A DNA stretch of 64,000 nt, from the NCBI GenBank assembly GCA_910579465.1, contig CAJTUB010000001.1:434001-498000 (forward strand), in the 5' to 3' direction. The stretch comes from an uncultured Lachnospiraceae bacterium (GTDB lineage: Bacteria; Bacillota; Clostridia; Lachnospirales; Lachnospiraceae). Below are positions 1 through 7,822 of this stretch, in pieces. The notes under the pieces are model-generated. The model made no database searches. It was not told the origin of the DNA and saw nothing but the letters and a program-made list of their open reading frames with translations. The first letter of the stretch is position 1; every line of letters starts with the position of its first letter. The position numbers and the translations under genes are program-made.

Positions 1-125
1 CCTACTCGATTGTGCAGGGGTGCGCAGATGAATTTATCGCTTACTCGATGCGGTCTATGCTCCGCTTCGGTCGGTGCTAAACGTGCGCCACTGGCGCACA
101 GCACCCCGCGGGGTATTTGACTGTG
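1..125. repeat. Dispersed GCGGGGTATTTG repeat, copy 1
   Basis: No gene is visible here. The stretch holds hairpin-forming sequence (GTGCGCCACTGGCGCAC near 84-100) and ends in GCGGGGTATTTGAC at 108-121. The same 14-mer is present inverted at 32307-32320, and a 13/14 match lies at 32377-32390. The arrangement resembles REP-like intergenic elements. Its function is unknown. Confidence 0.5.
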
Positions 126-206
126 AAGGAAGGTTCCGGGGTATTGAAAAGCTGCGGAACCCCGGGAAAGAGCTAAGTATGTAAGAGCATGAAAGGATGT
201 GATCGA

Positions 207-278
207 ATGGGACAAAAAGACGATGTCCTTACGGATGATAGGCAAAGCGGAAACTTAAGACTTCAGAAGTCTGTCTGA
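207..278 (+). CDS. Possible 23-aa leader ORF upstream of aspS
   Basis: An ATG at 207 follows AAAGGATGTG by a usable distance and opens a 23-codon frame ending in TGA at 276-278. The peptide is hydrophilic (starts MGQKDDVL) and I recognise no family. It lies between a GGTTCCG/CGGAACC hairpin (about 132-156) and aspS. It could be a translated leader peptide or chance. No T-box antiterminator motif is visible nearby. Confidence 0.2.
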   Translation: MGQKDDVLTDDRQSGNLRLQKSV

Positions 279-349
279 CCGGCTGTGTCTGTGTTGCGGC
301 ATGGTACGGGAAGGAATCAGGGCAGCGCAGAGAAAGAGAGGAAAAAGAA

Positions 350-1678
350 ATGATAAAGATGATAAATGGAGAAAGAACGGAGCGCACGGTGTTGCCGGAA
401 AGCTTAAAGCAGTATATCGGAGAGCAGGTACAGATTCACGGAAGTATTTATAAAATCAGGAAGATGAGGGGCTTTGCCTTTGTACTTCTCAGGACGGCGC
501 GGAGTATCGTCCAGTGCGTGTATTCGGAGGAGAGGGCGGAGTTTTCCCTGGAAGAGCTGCAGGAGGAGAGCTGTGTGTGCCTGACTGCGGAGGTGGCAGC
601 GGAGGAACGTTCCCGTACCGGGTATGAGCTGCTGCTGATACGCGTACAGATACTGTCAAGCCCGGAGGAGGCAAGTCCGATTGTGATTCACAATAAATTA
701 GTGGATACCTCGTTGGAAAATCTCTTAAATTACCGTCCGGTAACGCTCCGGAATGAGAAGGAGCGGGCAATTTTTAAGCTTCAGGAGGGAATTACCCTTG
801 GAATACGGCGGTTTTTACGGGAAAACCGGTTTACCGAAATCCATACGCCGAAAATTGTTTATTCCGGCGCGGAGGGAGGCGCGAACATTTTCCGCATCGA
901 TTACTTTGGCAGGGAGGCGTATCTGGCACAGAGCCCGCAGTTTTATAAGCAGATGATGGTGGGCGTATTTGAACGGGTGTTTGAAATCGGACCAGTGTTC
1001 CGGGCAGAAAAGCACGATACCTCAAGACATTTGAACGAGTATACGAGTGTAGACCTTGAAATGGGGTATATTGAAGGCTTTGAGGAGCTGATGCAGACAG
1101 AAGCCGCCATGCTGCGGGAGATGATGCGCTGCTTAAGGGAGGAATGTCCTTGGGAGCTGGAGCTGCTTTCGGTAAAGCTGCCTGAAATCCGGGAGATTCC
1201 GGCAGTCCGTTTTCTGGAAGCAAAAGAATTGATTGCAAGGGAGTATCACAGGGAAATCCGGGATTATGAGGACCTTGAGCCGGAGGAGGAAAAGCTTCTT
1301 TGTGAGCTGATACAGAAGCAATATGGCAGTGAATTTGTTTTTGTAACGCATTATCCGACGAAAAAGAGGCCCTTTTATGCCATGGAAAGTACAGAAAATC
1401 AGGAAGAGACGGAAAGCTTTGACCTTTTGTTCCGGGGGCTTGAGGTTACGACAGGAGGGCAGAGAATCCACACCTACCGGGAGCAGCTGGGGAAAATGGA
1501 GCGGCTTGGTATGAACACGGAGCTGTTTGAAAGCTATCTGATGATGCACAGGTACGGGATGCCGCCGCATGGCGGGCTGGGGCTGGGGTTAGAGCGCTTT
1601 ACAAGCAGGCTCTTAGGACAGGAAAATGTAAGGAGGGCAACACTGTTTCCGAGAGATGTCGGAAGACTGGAGCCGTAA
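350..1678 (+). CDS. aspS: Aspartate--tRNA(Asp/Asn) ligase, archaeal-type
   Basis: Class II aminoacyl-tRNA synthetase that charges tRNA with aspartate in the cytoplasm. At 442 aa it has the length of the archaeal-type AspRS, well short of the roughly 590-aa bacterial form with its GAD insertion. An N-terminal OB-fold anticodon-binding region covers about residues 20-110. The catalytic core shows motif 2 (FRAEKHDTSRHLNEYTSVD, near residue 215) and motif 3 (GGLGLGLERF near the C-terminus). Enzymes of this type are often non-discriminating, making Asp-tRNA(Asn) for GatCAB; that is inferred, not seen. The ATG at 350 has AGAGAGG eight bases upstream. A second in-frame ATG at 359 is less well placed. 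Confidence 0.92.
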   Translation: MIKMINGERTERTVLPESLKQYIGEQVQIHGSIYKIRKMRGFAFVLLRTARSIVQCVYSEERAEFSLEELQEESCVCLTAEVAAEERSRTGYELLLIRVQILSSPEEASPIVIHNKLVDTSLENLLNYRPVTLRNEKERAIFKLQEGITLGIRRFLRENRFTEIHTPKIVYSGAEGGANIFRIDYFGREAYLAQSPQFYKQMMVGVFERVFEIGPVFRAEKHDTSRHLNEYTSVDLEMGYIEGFEELMQTEAAMLREMMRCLREECPWELELLSVKLPEIREIPAVRFLEAKELIAREYHREIRDYEDLEPEEEKLLCELIQKQYGSEFVFVTHYPTKKRPFYAMESTENQEETESFDLLFRGLEVTTGGQRIHTYREQLGKMERLGMNTELFESYLMMHRYGMPPHGGLGLGLERFTSRLLGQENVRRATLFPRDVGRLEP

Positions 1679-1689
1679 GAAAGGAAAGG

Positions 1690-1718
1690 GCACGGCGTCT
1701 GTCAGGCGCCGTGTTCTT
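1690..1718 (+). terminator. Weak hairpin between convergent aspS and ParB-like gene
   Basis: CACGGCG at 1691-1697 pairs with CGCCGTG at 1707-1713, followed by a pyrimidine-rich but T-poor tract. It overlaps the 3' end of the convergent gene. It is a plausible weak terminator for aspS. Confidence 0.4.
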
Positions 1719-2325
1719 CCTCTTCCGGTTTTACACTATGTTCTTCGATAATGGATTCCTCTGCGGTTTCTTCGGGAACCCATGCCTGTTTAAAATTCGC
1801 GTCGCGGAACAGCGCGGCAAGTCCGGTAATCTGCTTCAGACGCAGGATTTCGTCCTTTTCCATGCCGAGATGCTTGGAAATCCAGGCATCACTCCGTCCC
1901 AAATCATGTAACTCCCGGACGATATTGCCCATAAGGTCAACGTCATGGACTCCTCTTGCCCGGTTATGCCGCACGGTGCTTGCCATACGCTGTGCCAGAG
2001 GCTTGTCAATGACAGAGACGGGAAGCATACCGTTTTCCCGTTCGTAAATATCCTTGTGCTCCAGCATGACCCGGTAGCGGTGGAAGCCGTCAACAATGAC
2101 ATACAGGTCATCCTTCGGGGAGTAGTAACAGACAACCGGCATCGTGTAGCCATCTTCCTTGATGCTGTCATACAAAAGCTTCAGCTCGGGCGGGGCAACT
2201 GTATTCGGATTATAGGTATTCGGTATTACCTTTTCAATCGGTACAGGTTTTACATGATAGACAGGACTTATGTATTCCAAATTATAACGCCTCCAGACTT
2301 CTGTATTTTCTTTTGATTCGTTCAA
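1702..2325 (-). CDS. ParB/sulfiredoxin-fold protein, IbrB-like
   Basis: 207 aa with a ParB N-terminal (ParB/Srx) fold. Visible are the N-terminal strand region (KPVPIEKVIPNTYNPN), the family motif VDGFHRYR and an HNRARG segment, followed by a helix-rich C-terminus that may be an HTH. In E. coli, IbrB is a ParB-like partner of IbrA and the pair activates eib expression; similar pairs are common in phages and genomic islands. The frame is open to an ATG at 2382, which would overlap the upstream IbrA-like gene by 101 bases. A TTG at 2325 preceded by AGAGAGAACGGA gives a shorter, more typical overlap and is preferred here. Start uncertain; family assignment fairly sure. Confidence 0.75.
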   Translation of the reverse strand: MNESKENTEVWRRYNLEYISPVYHVKPVPIEKVIPNTYNPNTVAPPELKLLYDSIKEDGYTMPVVCYYSPKDDLYVIVDGFHRYRVMLEHKDIYERENGMLPVSVIDKPLAQRMASTVRHNRARGVHDVDLMGNIVRELHDLGRSDAWISKHLGMEKDEILRLKQITGLAALFRDANFKQAWVPEETAEESIIEEHSVKPEEEEHGA

Positions 2326-3601
2326 TCCGTTCTCTCTGTTTTTTTGTTTCTGCAAACCCCATTGATTTGCAGGCATGGTCATTTTTTAAAATGCAGATAC
2401 ACATACGCTTCCAGCTTGGAATTTCTCTTGTAGAAAGAATATTGTCCGTATGGTCAGGAATCTTTTCTACAAATATAATCCTTGACTTTTTATCAAGCGT
2501 ATAGTTGGATACGCCGTTTCGTCGGATTTTGTAGCCCTTTTCAGTCAGCTCACGAATGGTTTCCTCGGAAAGTCCTCCGCCTGTTTCATGCCAGAACCGG
2601 ATGGAGGTTTTAAACTTTTCGGTATATCCTTTTCGCAGGCGCTTCGGGAGCGTGCTGAGGAGAAATTCGGTATAGGACCTCCAGGTATGCCCCTCCGGAA
2701 GCTTGATATTCCGGTATGCCATGGCGGAGGTTTTGCCATAAATTGCGGTAAAGTTTGCGCCCCGCACACGGCCCAGAAGCCTTACCCATGTTTCCGGCTC
2801 TAACACCCGGTATAGATGCAGGCTTTCCTTTGCATAGTCGTTGAAAGGAGAGGCAACGCGCATCTGCTCCGGCTTCAGGCCGGCTTTATAGTACAAATCA
2901 TAGAGCGGATTGTACGCATAATCAAACTTATAATTTGCCGTCCAGACATCATTTACGGTCCAGTCATAGAGGGGCGTGCCGCACCAGACATCCTTAAACA
3001 TTTTGGAAATCCAGCACGTTCCGTTGTAACCGTATTTTTTATGTACAATGGCGCTGTAGCGCTGCAGGGATTCGGCAGCCCTTGTTCCGAGCAGACAGAT
3101 GGTCCGGCCGCCGCCATGGACTTCCCGGTACCATCTGCCGAACTGTTTCGCAAGGTTCTCCTGATGCATTTTATATTTATAGTAATAAAAAGGGTTGTTT
3201 TTCATATGAATCACATAAGGCTTGTCCGGCATCGGCCTGACCCAGATTTCCTCTTTGGTATCGTCCCACGGATACCAATACATTTCATAACTGCTGAGCG
3301 CCGTTCTTGTTGCCATGGGCAGACAGAGCCAGTATGGTTCAATCCGGTCAAGATTTTTTTCGAATACAGCCTCAACGTATTTTGTTGTAACGGAATATTG
3401 TGCTTCAAAATCCTGATGAAACACGCCTAATTTTTTTGTGATATTATGTGCTTTCATATAGTCCAGGACAAGGTTTAAAAGAAGTCCACTGTCCTTTCCG
3501 CCGCTGAACGAGACATAAACATTTTCAAATTCCTGGAAAATGTAGTCCATACGGCTCTGAAACGCTTCGTATACATTCATGTCAAGATATTTCCGCATCA
3601 T
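2282..3601 (-). CDS. PAPS-reductase-like PP-loop protein with DUF3440, IbrA-like
   Basis: 439 aa. The PP-loop SGGKDSG near residue 31 marks an ATP-pyrophosphatase fold of the phosphoadenosine phosphosulfate reductase superfamily. The rest (aromatic-rich middle, GTRAAES segment, long C-terminal region) fits IbrA/DUF3440 proteins. E. coli IbrA acts with IbrB as a regulator; the biochemical activity of the family is not established, and related PP-loop proteins adenylate nucleic acids or sulfur acceptors. ATG 3601 (or 3598) is chosen over an upstream ATG at 3661, because GGCGGGTGA precedes it and the 20 extra residues do not resemble the fold. The gene overlaps the ParB-like gene, so the two are translationally linked. 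Confidence 0.8.
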   Translation of the reverse strand: MMRKYLDMNVYEAFQSRMDYIFQEFENVYVSFSGGKDSGLLLNLVLDYMKAHNITKKLGVFHQDFEAQYSVTTKYVEAVFEKNLDRIEPYWLCLPMATRTALSSYEMYWYPWDDTKEEIWVRPMPDKPYVIHMKNNPFYYYKYKMHQENLAKQFGRWYREVHGGGRTICLLGTRAAESLQRYSAIVHKKYGYNGTCWISKMFKDVWCGTPLYDWTVNDVWTANYKFDYAYNPLYDLYYKAGLKPEQMRVASPFNDYAKESLHLYRVLEPETWVRLLGRVRGANFTAIYGKTSAMAYRNIKLPEGHTWRSYTEFLLSTLPKRLRKGYTEKFKTSIRFWHETGGGLSEETIRELTEKGYKIRRNGVSNYTLDKKSRIIFVEKIPDHTDNILSTREIPSWKRMCICILKNDHACKSMGFAETKKQRERIERIKRKYRSLEAL

Positions 3602-3711
3602 TTCTGTCACCCGCCTTTTGCTTATTATACGACAAGCGCTGACAAATTTCAAGTTTTTCACATGAACTGTCGGGAATCAGGCAAGGCAAAACATGCAGAA
3701 ACTTAGAAAAT

Positions 3712-3751
3712 TTGATTTTTTATTGACAGAGACAGTATAATGTGATAAAGT
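3712..3751 (+). promoter_or_regulatory. Promoter(s) for the terminated leader RNA
   Basis: Two overlapping sigma-A-type arrangements are visible. TTGATT (3712-3717) lies 18 bases from a perfect TATAAT (3736-3741). A perfect TTGACA (3723-3728) lies 17 bases from TAAAGT (3746-3751). Either would start transcription near 3748-3758, upstream of the structured RNA. Confidence 0.65.
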
Positions 3752-3893
3752 AAAATTATGGAAATTGTAAAGCATGATAATTGGGAAGGCAGAGTATAGG
3801 GCCGGGAGTTTCAGAAGGTGTATAGCTTTAATTGATTATGGAATTTCCCAGAGGAGTCCGGCTGCAAAAGTTTGATTTGCAGCCGTTTTTCTT
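3750..3893 (+). ncRNA. Structured terminated leader RNA or sRNA, riboswitch-like
   Basis: About 140 transcribed bases lie between a strong promoter and a strong intrinsic terminator. GCCGG (3801-3805) can pair with CCGGC (3858-3862), and GGGAGTTTC (3804-3812) can pair with GGAATTTCCC (3840-3849). CCGGCT overlaps the 5' arm of the terminator (GGCTGCAAA), so the long-range pair and the terminator exclude each other. This is the layout of a riboswitch or attenuator. I do not recognise a known class; motifs of the purine, c-di-GMP, cobalamin, SAM and T-box classes are absent. A free-standing sRNA is the alternative. Confidence 0.5.
3860..3893 (+). terminator. Intrinsic terminator of the leader RNA
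   Basis: A perfect 9-bp stem, GGCTGCAAA (3860-3868) with TTTGCAGCC (3876-3884), a 7-base loop, then GTTTTTCTTT. The 5' arm overlaps the 3' strand of a competing helix. Confidence 0.85.
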
Positions 3894-3974
3894 TGCCATC
3901 TGATTTGTTTTTTGTCTGGTGATACATCTGCATTATAATATGCTGTATTTGTATGTCATAAAGGAGGAAACGAT

Positions 3975-4040
3975 ATGGATGAGACCAGAATCAGGGGACC
4001 CGGAAGGACGAAGGACGGTAGCCAAAGGAAGAAAGTATAG
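3975..4040 (+). CDS. Possible 21-aa basic peptide ORF
   Basis: AAAGGAGG (about 3960-3966) sits eight bases before the ATG at 3975, as good a ribosome binding site as any in the window. The frame encodes 21 residues, rich in Arg, Lys and Gly, and stops with TAG at 4038-4040. It ends 30 bases before the next gene. It may be a leader peptide coupled to the Cys-rich protein or a decayed gene start. No family is recognised. Confidence 0.4.
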   Translation: MDETRIRGPGRTKDGSQRKKV

Positions 4041-4070
4041 GAAACAGATAAGAGAATGGAGGATAAAAAG

Positions 4071-4415
4071 ATGAAGAAGTTCAAGAAGATGAAAAAGCTG
4101 GCAGCAGCAGTAGTTTTAACCGGAATGGTAGGGGCGGCAGGCGCCGGGGCGGCATATGCGGCAAGCCATGCAACCGGTTGCAATTCCCAGTTAAAAAAGG
4201 TAATTTGTGATGAATATAGGCGACCGGAAATGGCAGGTTACCATTTGCTTTATACGACACAGAACGGAACGAAAGTATATTGTAATATGACGGCTGGAAC
4301 TGCCAATCATGAAATCAGGTGTACAAACTGTGATGTGCTGTTAGGTACTTCCTACAGGACCTGTGAGATAAAGCACCAGTACTGCCCGATGGAGACGGGA
4401 CTCTGTCAGTATTAA
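4071..4415 (+). CDS. Small secreted cysteine-rich protein
   Basis: 114 aa. It has a classical Sec signal peptide: a lysine-rich N-terminus (MKKFKKMKKL), a hydrophobic Ala/Val/Gly core and an AYA-A cleavage site near residue 31. The mature part is about 83 residues with eight cysteines, including a CTNC pair, compatible with a disulfide-stabilised extracellular domain or metal binding. GGAGG at 4058-4062 selects the ATG at 4071; an upstream in-frame ATG at 4056 overlaps that site and is rejected. It follows the terminated leader RNA and the 21-codon ORF. I recognise no family and assign no function. Confidence 0.7.
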   Translation: MKKFKKMKKLAAAVVLTGMVGAAGAGAAYAASHATGCNSQLKKVICDEYRRPEMAGYHLLYTTQNGTKVYCNMTAGTANHEIRCTNCDVLLGTSYRTCEIKHQYCPMETGLCQY

Positions 4416-4500
4416 AAGGGAGGCATAGGTAAGGGGCTTTCTTCCGGAAGGCTCCTTACAGATAGAGTAAAGATATTTATTTCAAGGAGGCTTTTGGATA

Positions 4501-5628
4501 ATGGAGAAAAAAAGCAGGAGATATGCGGCAGGTGTTCTTTGTATATTTTGCGTATTTTGCATGGCAGCATGCAGTAAAGAAACCGGAGGGCAGGGGACGC
4601 CGACGCCTGCCCCGACACATACGACAGAGCTGACGCCAACATCCGTCCCGACACAGGGCGGGACCCTGACCCCGACGCCGGTTAAGAAGCCGACGGGGAC
4701 GCCTGTGCCGACGCCTGCCACCGGGAATCTGGCGGAGCTGGTTACCGGTACTGCATGGGAGCTTGGCAATCTGCAGGGAAACCTTCTCAGCGAAGGCTGG
4801 CTTTGTGAGAGCGACGGGGAGCTGTATTACAGCGATTATAACAACGAAGGCTTTTTATGCAGGGCAAAGCCGGACGGGACAGGAAAGCAGGTATTGTCGG
4901 AAGAGATTCCTTCCAATATCCAGGTGATGGGGGACTGGGTTTATTACAGTGCCTACGATGGTACAATCAATCGTATCAAGAGAATCCGGAAGGATGGCGG
5001 GGAAGCGGAGGTAATCGGGGGGGACGCGGTAGCTTACATGCTGGTGACAGAGGACTGGATTTTTTATAATGCCGGTGATTACATTGCAAAGATGCGTCCG
5101 GACGGGAGCGAACGCACCGTGCTTTGTGAAATGCAGGAGAATGCAGGGGGAGTGGAATATGCCTGGCTCAGTATTTACGGCGACTGTCTCTTTTGCGAGG
5201 ATGTATTGGGAGGGCAGAAGCTGTATGCGGTAAAAACAGACGGAAGCGGGCAGCATCTGGTGGAACAGGATGTGATATATCCGGTCGTACACGGGGACTC
5301 CCTGTATTATTTAAAGAGGTCGGGAGGGGTACAGGTATTCTCTTTTCCTACGGGAGAGGGGAAGTTTATGAAAGGGATGGAGATGTCACGGTCGGTCTTT
5401 TATAACGGGAAGCTGTATTTTAATCATGCGAAAGGAATTTTTTGTATAGGAGAGGACGGGAAGGAAGAGCAGATTCATTCCTATATTCCGGAAAAGCGCA
5501 GTGATGTGGATTTGTTATGGGCAGCATGCGGCCGGATTTATTTTGTGAATTACGCAGATAAGGATGCGGCGGAGTTAACCCTGCAGTATTTTGAACTGGA
5601 AACAGGAAAAACAGGGATTGTCCGGTAA
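4501..5628 (+). CDS. DUF5050-type beta-propeller lipoprotein
   Basis: 375-aa lipoprotein: hydrophobic N-terminus with lipobox MAAC (lipidated Cys24), a Pro/Thr-rich spacer (about residues 32-73), then repeated blades of the type 'LYYSDYNN', 'WVYYSAYDG', 'WIFYNAGD' and 'LYYLKRSGG', each followed by a K-x-DG turn. These repeats are typical of DUF5050 proteins, predicted to fold as a beta-propeller on the outer face of the membrane. Function is not established for the family. AAGGAGG lies about 10 bases before the ATG. It is followed at 26 bases by another lipoprotein with propeller-like repeats, suggesting a two-gene unit. Confidence 0.8.
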   Translation: MEKKSRRYAAGVLCIFCVFCMAACSKETGGQGTPTPAPTHTTELTPTSVPTQGGTLTPTPVKKPTGTPVPTPATGNLAELVTGTAWELGNLQGNLLSEGWLCESDGELYYSDYNNEGFLCRAKPDGTGKQVLSEEIPSNIQVMGDWVYYSAYDGTINRIKRIRKDGGEAEVIGGDAVAYMLVTEDWIFYNAGDYIAKMRPDGSERTVLCEMQENAGGVEYAWLSIYGDCLFCEDVLGGQKLYAVKTDGSGQHLVEQDVIYPVVHGDSLYYLKRSGGVQVFSFPTGEGKFMKGMEMSRSVFYNGKLYFNHAKGIFCIGEDGKEEQIHSYIPEKRSDVDLLWAACGRIYFVNYADKDAAELTLQYFELETGKTGIVR

Positions 5629-5653
5629 TAAGGAAAGGAACGGGGAGAATGCG

Positions 5654-7750
5654 ATGTGGAAACAGATGGGAAGAGCTCTCTTTTTTCCGGTGCTTTTTTT
5701 CCTTATGGCGGGTCTGTGCGCCTGTCAGAAGGAGAAGGAGGTAATAAAGGAAAAGGAGCCGGATTTTGTTTATCCGGCGGAAGAGGTGACGGCGTTTGCC
5801 CCGGGGGCAGACGGCTGTCTGTATGTCTGCGAGGCAGATGAAAGGATTTGCAGGTATGATAAGACGGGGGTACGGATGGAAGAGGTTCCGGCAGGGACAG
5901 GGAAGTATGAAGCTCTTTGTGCGGCGGACGGCAAGCTGTATGCGGCGGTTTCCAAAACTGTCATGGAAAGCGGTTATGAAATGGAAAGCAGTCTGCTGGT
6001 GGAAATTTCACTGGAGGACGGAAGCGTAAGGAGTTTATATGAGAATCCGCCGCCGTCGACGATAACCGGTATGGAACTGGTAAACGGGAGTCTGTATTTT
6101 CTTGAACTGGTGCCGTATAATAATGCGGAGGCTGCGGCACTAAATGACCCGGAGGGCGGCTATTTCTACTACGGGGAAAGGCTGATGAAGCTTGACCCTG
6201 CTGCCGGTGAGGCAGAGGAAATTCCTGCAGAGCGGCTGAAGGGGTTCTGTAAGAAGGATGAGGAAAGTCTTTGGCTGTATGCGTACGACATGGATATGGG
6301 AGAGTTTTGTTTTATGGAGTATGACGCAAAGAACGGAACCTGCGGGGAAAGGCATTATGGGGGGCAGGCGATAAACGGTTCTATTAAGAACCTTGCCTAT
6401 GACAGTACCTACGGGAAGCTTTTGCATGTAGATGGATTTAAAGCCGCCATGGTGGCAGTCGAACCTGAAAGTGCGGAGAACCAGACCAGTGTGCTTGGGA
6501 CAACGGCGCTGCTTAAAAACTGGAGCTCCCTGCAGTACCAGGACGGCTATACCTATTTCCTTTCCGGAGGGAAGGTAACCAGGATAAGGAACAGCAACTA
6601 TATCCGGGACAATGCCCCGTTAAAGATTTACAGTACCTCGTTTTATGACCTCCCGGAAGGGACAGGGTTTAACCTGAACCTGGAGCATGTGGATGAGGAA
6701 ACGATGGCAATGGTGCTGATGGCAGGGGACAGTGACTATGATATGCTGATCCTTTCCACGGCGGAGCCGTTAGCACGTCAGATACGGCGGACCGGCGCTT
6801 ATGAGCCGCTGAACCAGATTGAGAGCGTAGCCCGGTATCTGGATACCGGATTTGATTATATCAGGGAAGCCGCAACAGCGGAGAACGGGGCGGTATGGAT
6901 GCTTCCATACGAGGTAGACTGCAAGGTGCTTCTGTATCATCCGGAGCTCTGTGTCCGGTATGGAATAGAACTGGAAAGCGGATATACCTATGAAAAGCTG
7001 CTTCAGCTGGATAGGGCACTGGTGGCTGCCGAGGAAACAAATCCTGCGTATTATGAGCTGAATTGCTACAGATTGTTTGAGGTAGCATTGGAGCAATATC
7101 TGGCAGATTATGCAGTCGTACAAGATTCGGCACAGTTTGATACGGAGCTGTTCCGCCGGTATTCCGGACTGATAAAGGAGGAATACGGACGGGAAAGGGT
7201 GCCGTCCCGATACAGCCAGGTTGCGCCTGGAAATGTAATAAGCTTACTTGGAAAGACAGATGAGCAGATTGCAGCGGATTATGCGGAATACTATTCTAAT
7301 GTGGCTGTGGCAATAGTAGACAAACGTTTTCTTTCCCACAAGCATGGCCTGATAGGGGGAAGTATATTTGATATTTTTCAGTACGACTTTTTTAAGGTGA
7401 AGCCGTTTCCTTCCCTGGAGGAAGAGAAGCCGCAGAAGGGTATGGCAGAGGCCGTATTCCTTGTGCTGAATCCGAAGTCAAAGCATCTGGAGGAAGCAAA
7501 GGAGTATCTTGCGGTACTGGCGGAGTCTCTTAGCTCAGAGGAGAGCATCTACCGTACGAAGGAGCTTAGCGGTACTTACAATGCGTTCGAGCAGAGCGTC
7601 CATGCGCTTTACGGGGATGCAAGAATTGTATTTTCCTATCCGGACGATGTGTTCTGGGCGGAATATGCAAAATATCTGAGCGGGGAAAAGACGTTAGACG
7701 AGGTGATACCGGAGCTGGAACGGAAACTGAATACGTATTTGAAAGAATAA
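5654..7750 (+). CDS. Lipoprotein: propeller-like N-terminus, solute-binding-protein C-terminus
   Basis: 698 aa. The lipobox LCAC sits at the end of a short hydrophobic signal. The first half has propeller-like segments resembling the upstream DUF5050 protein (for example 'YAYDMDMGEFCFMEYD'). The second half, from about residue 315, reads like a family 1 extracellular solute-binding protein ('MVLMAGDSDYDMLIL', 'NGAVWMLPYEVDCKVL'). No ABC permease is adjacent, so a transport role is unproven; a sensory or binding lipoprotein is equally possible. ATG 5654 is chosen because GGGGAG lies six bases upstream and the signal peptide begins there. The frame extends to an ATG at 5591, inside the previous gene. 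Confidence 0.75.
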   Translation: MWKQMGRALFFPVLFFLMAGLCACQKEKEVIKEKEPDFVYPAEEVTAFAPGADGCLYVCEADERICRYDKTGVRMEEVPAGTGKYEALCAADGKLYAAVSKTVMESGYEMESSLLVEISLEDGSVRSLYENPPPSTITGMELVNGSLYFLELVPYNNAEAAALNDPEGGYFYYGERLMKLDPAAGEAEEIPAERLKGFCKKDEESLWLYAYDMDMGEFCFMEYDAKNGTCGERHYGGQAINGSIKNLAYDSTYGKLLHVDGFKAAMVAVEPESAENQTSVLGTTALLKNWSSLQYQDGYTYFLSGGKVTRIRNSNYIRDNAPLKIYSTSFYDLPEGTGFNLNLEHVDEETMAMVLMAGDSDYDMLILSTAEPLARQIRRTGAYEPLNQIESVARYLDTGFDYIREAATAENGAVWMLPYEVDCKVLLYHPELCVRYGIELESGYTYEKLLQLDRALVAAEETNPAYYELNCYRLFEVALEQYLADYAVVQDSAQFDTELFRRYSGLIKEEYGRERVPSRYSQVAPGNVISLLGKTDEQIAADYAEYYSNVAVAIVDKRFLSHKHGLIGGSIFDIFQYDFFKVKPFPSLEEEKPQKGMAEAVFLVLNPKSKHLEEAKEYLAVLAESLSSEESIYRTKELSGTYNAFEQSVHALYGDARIVFSYPDDVFWAEYAKYLSGEKTLDEVIPELERKLNTYLKE

Positions 7751-7772
7751 AAATTATGACAGGTGTAATAGG

Positions 7773-7801
7773 GTGTCAGGGAGTATGCGTATAACTATAA
7801 T
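7773..7801 (+). promoter_or_regulatory. Candidate promoter of the kwaAB operon
   Basis: A perfect TATAAT (7796-7801) lies 17 bases downstream of GTGTCA (7773-7778), a weak -35, in an AT-rich stretch just before kwaA. Confidence 0.45.
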
Positions 7802-7822
7802 AAAATAAGTTAGGAGGATAGC

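Noticed and set aside
1..349. T-box riboswitch upstream of aspS
   Set aside because: The stretch has hairpins but no AGGGUGGNACCGCG-type antiterminator motif and no terminator before the gene, so a T-box cannot be supported.
489..770. Minus-strand ORF of 93 codons inside aspS
   Set aside because: Its proline/serine-rich translation is typical of an antisense shadow of a GC-rich coding sequence, without its own ribosome site.
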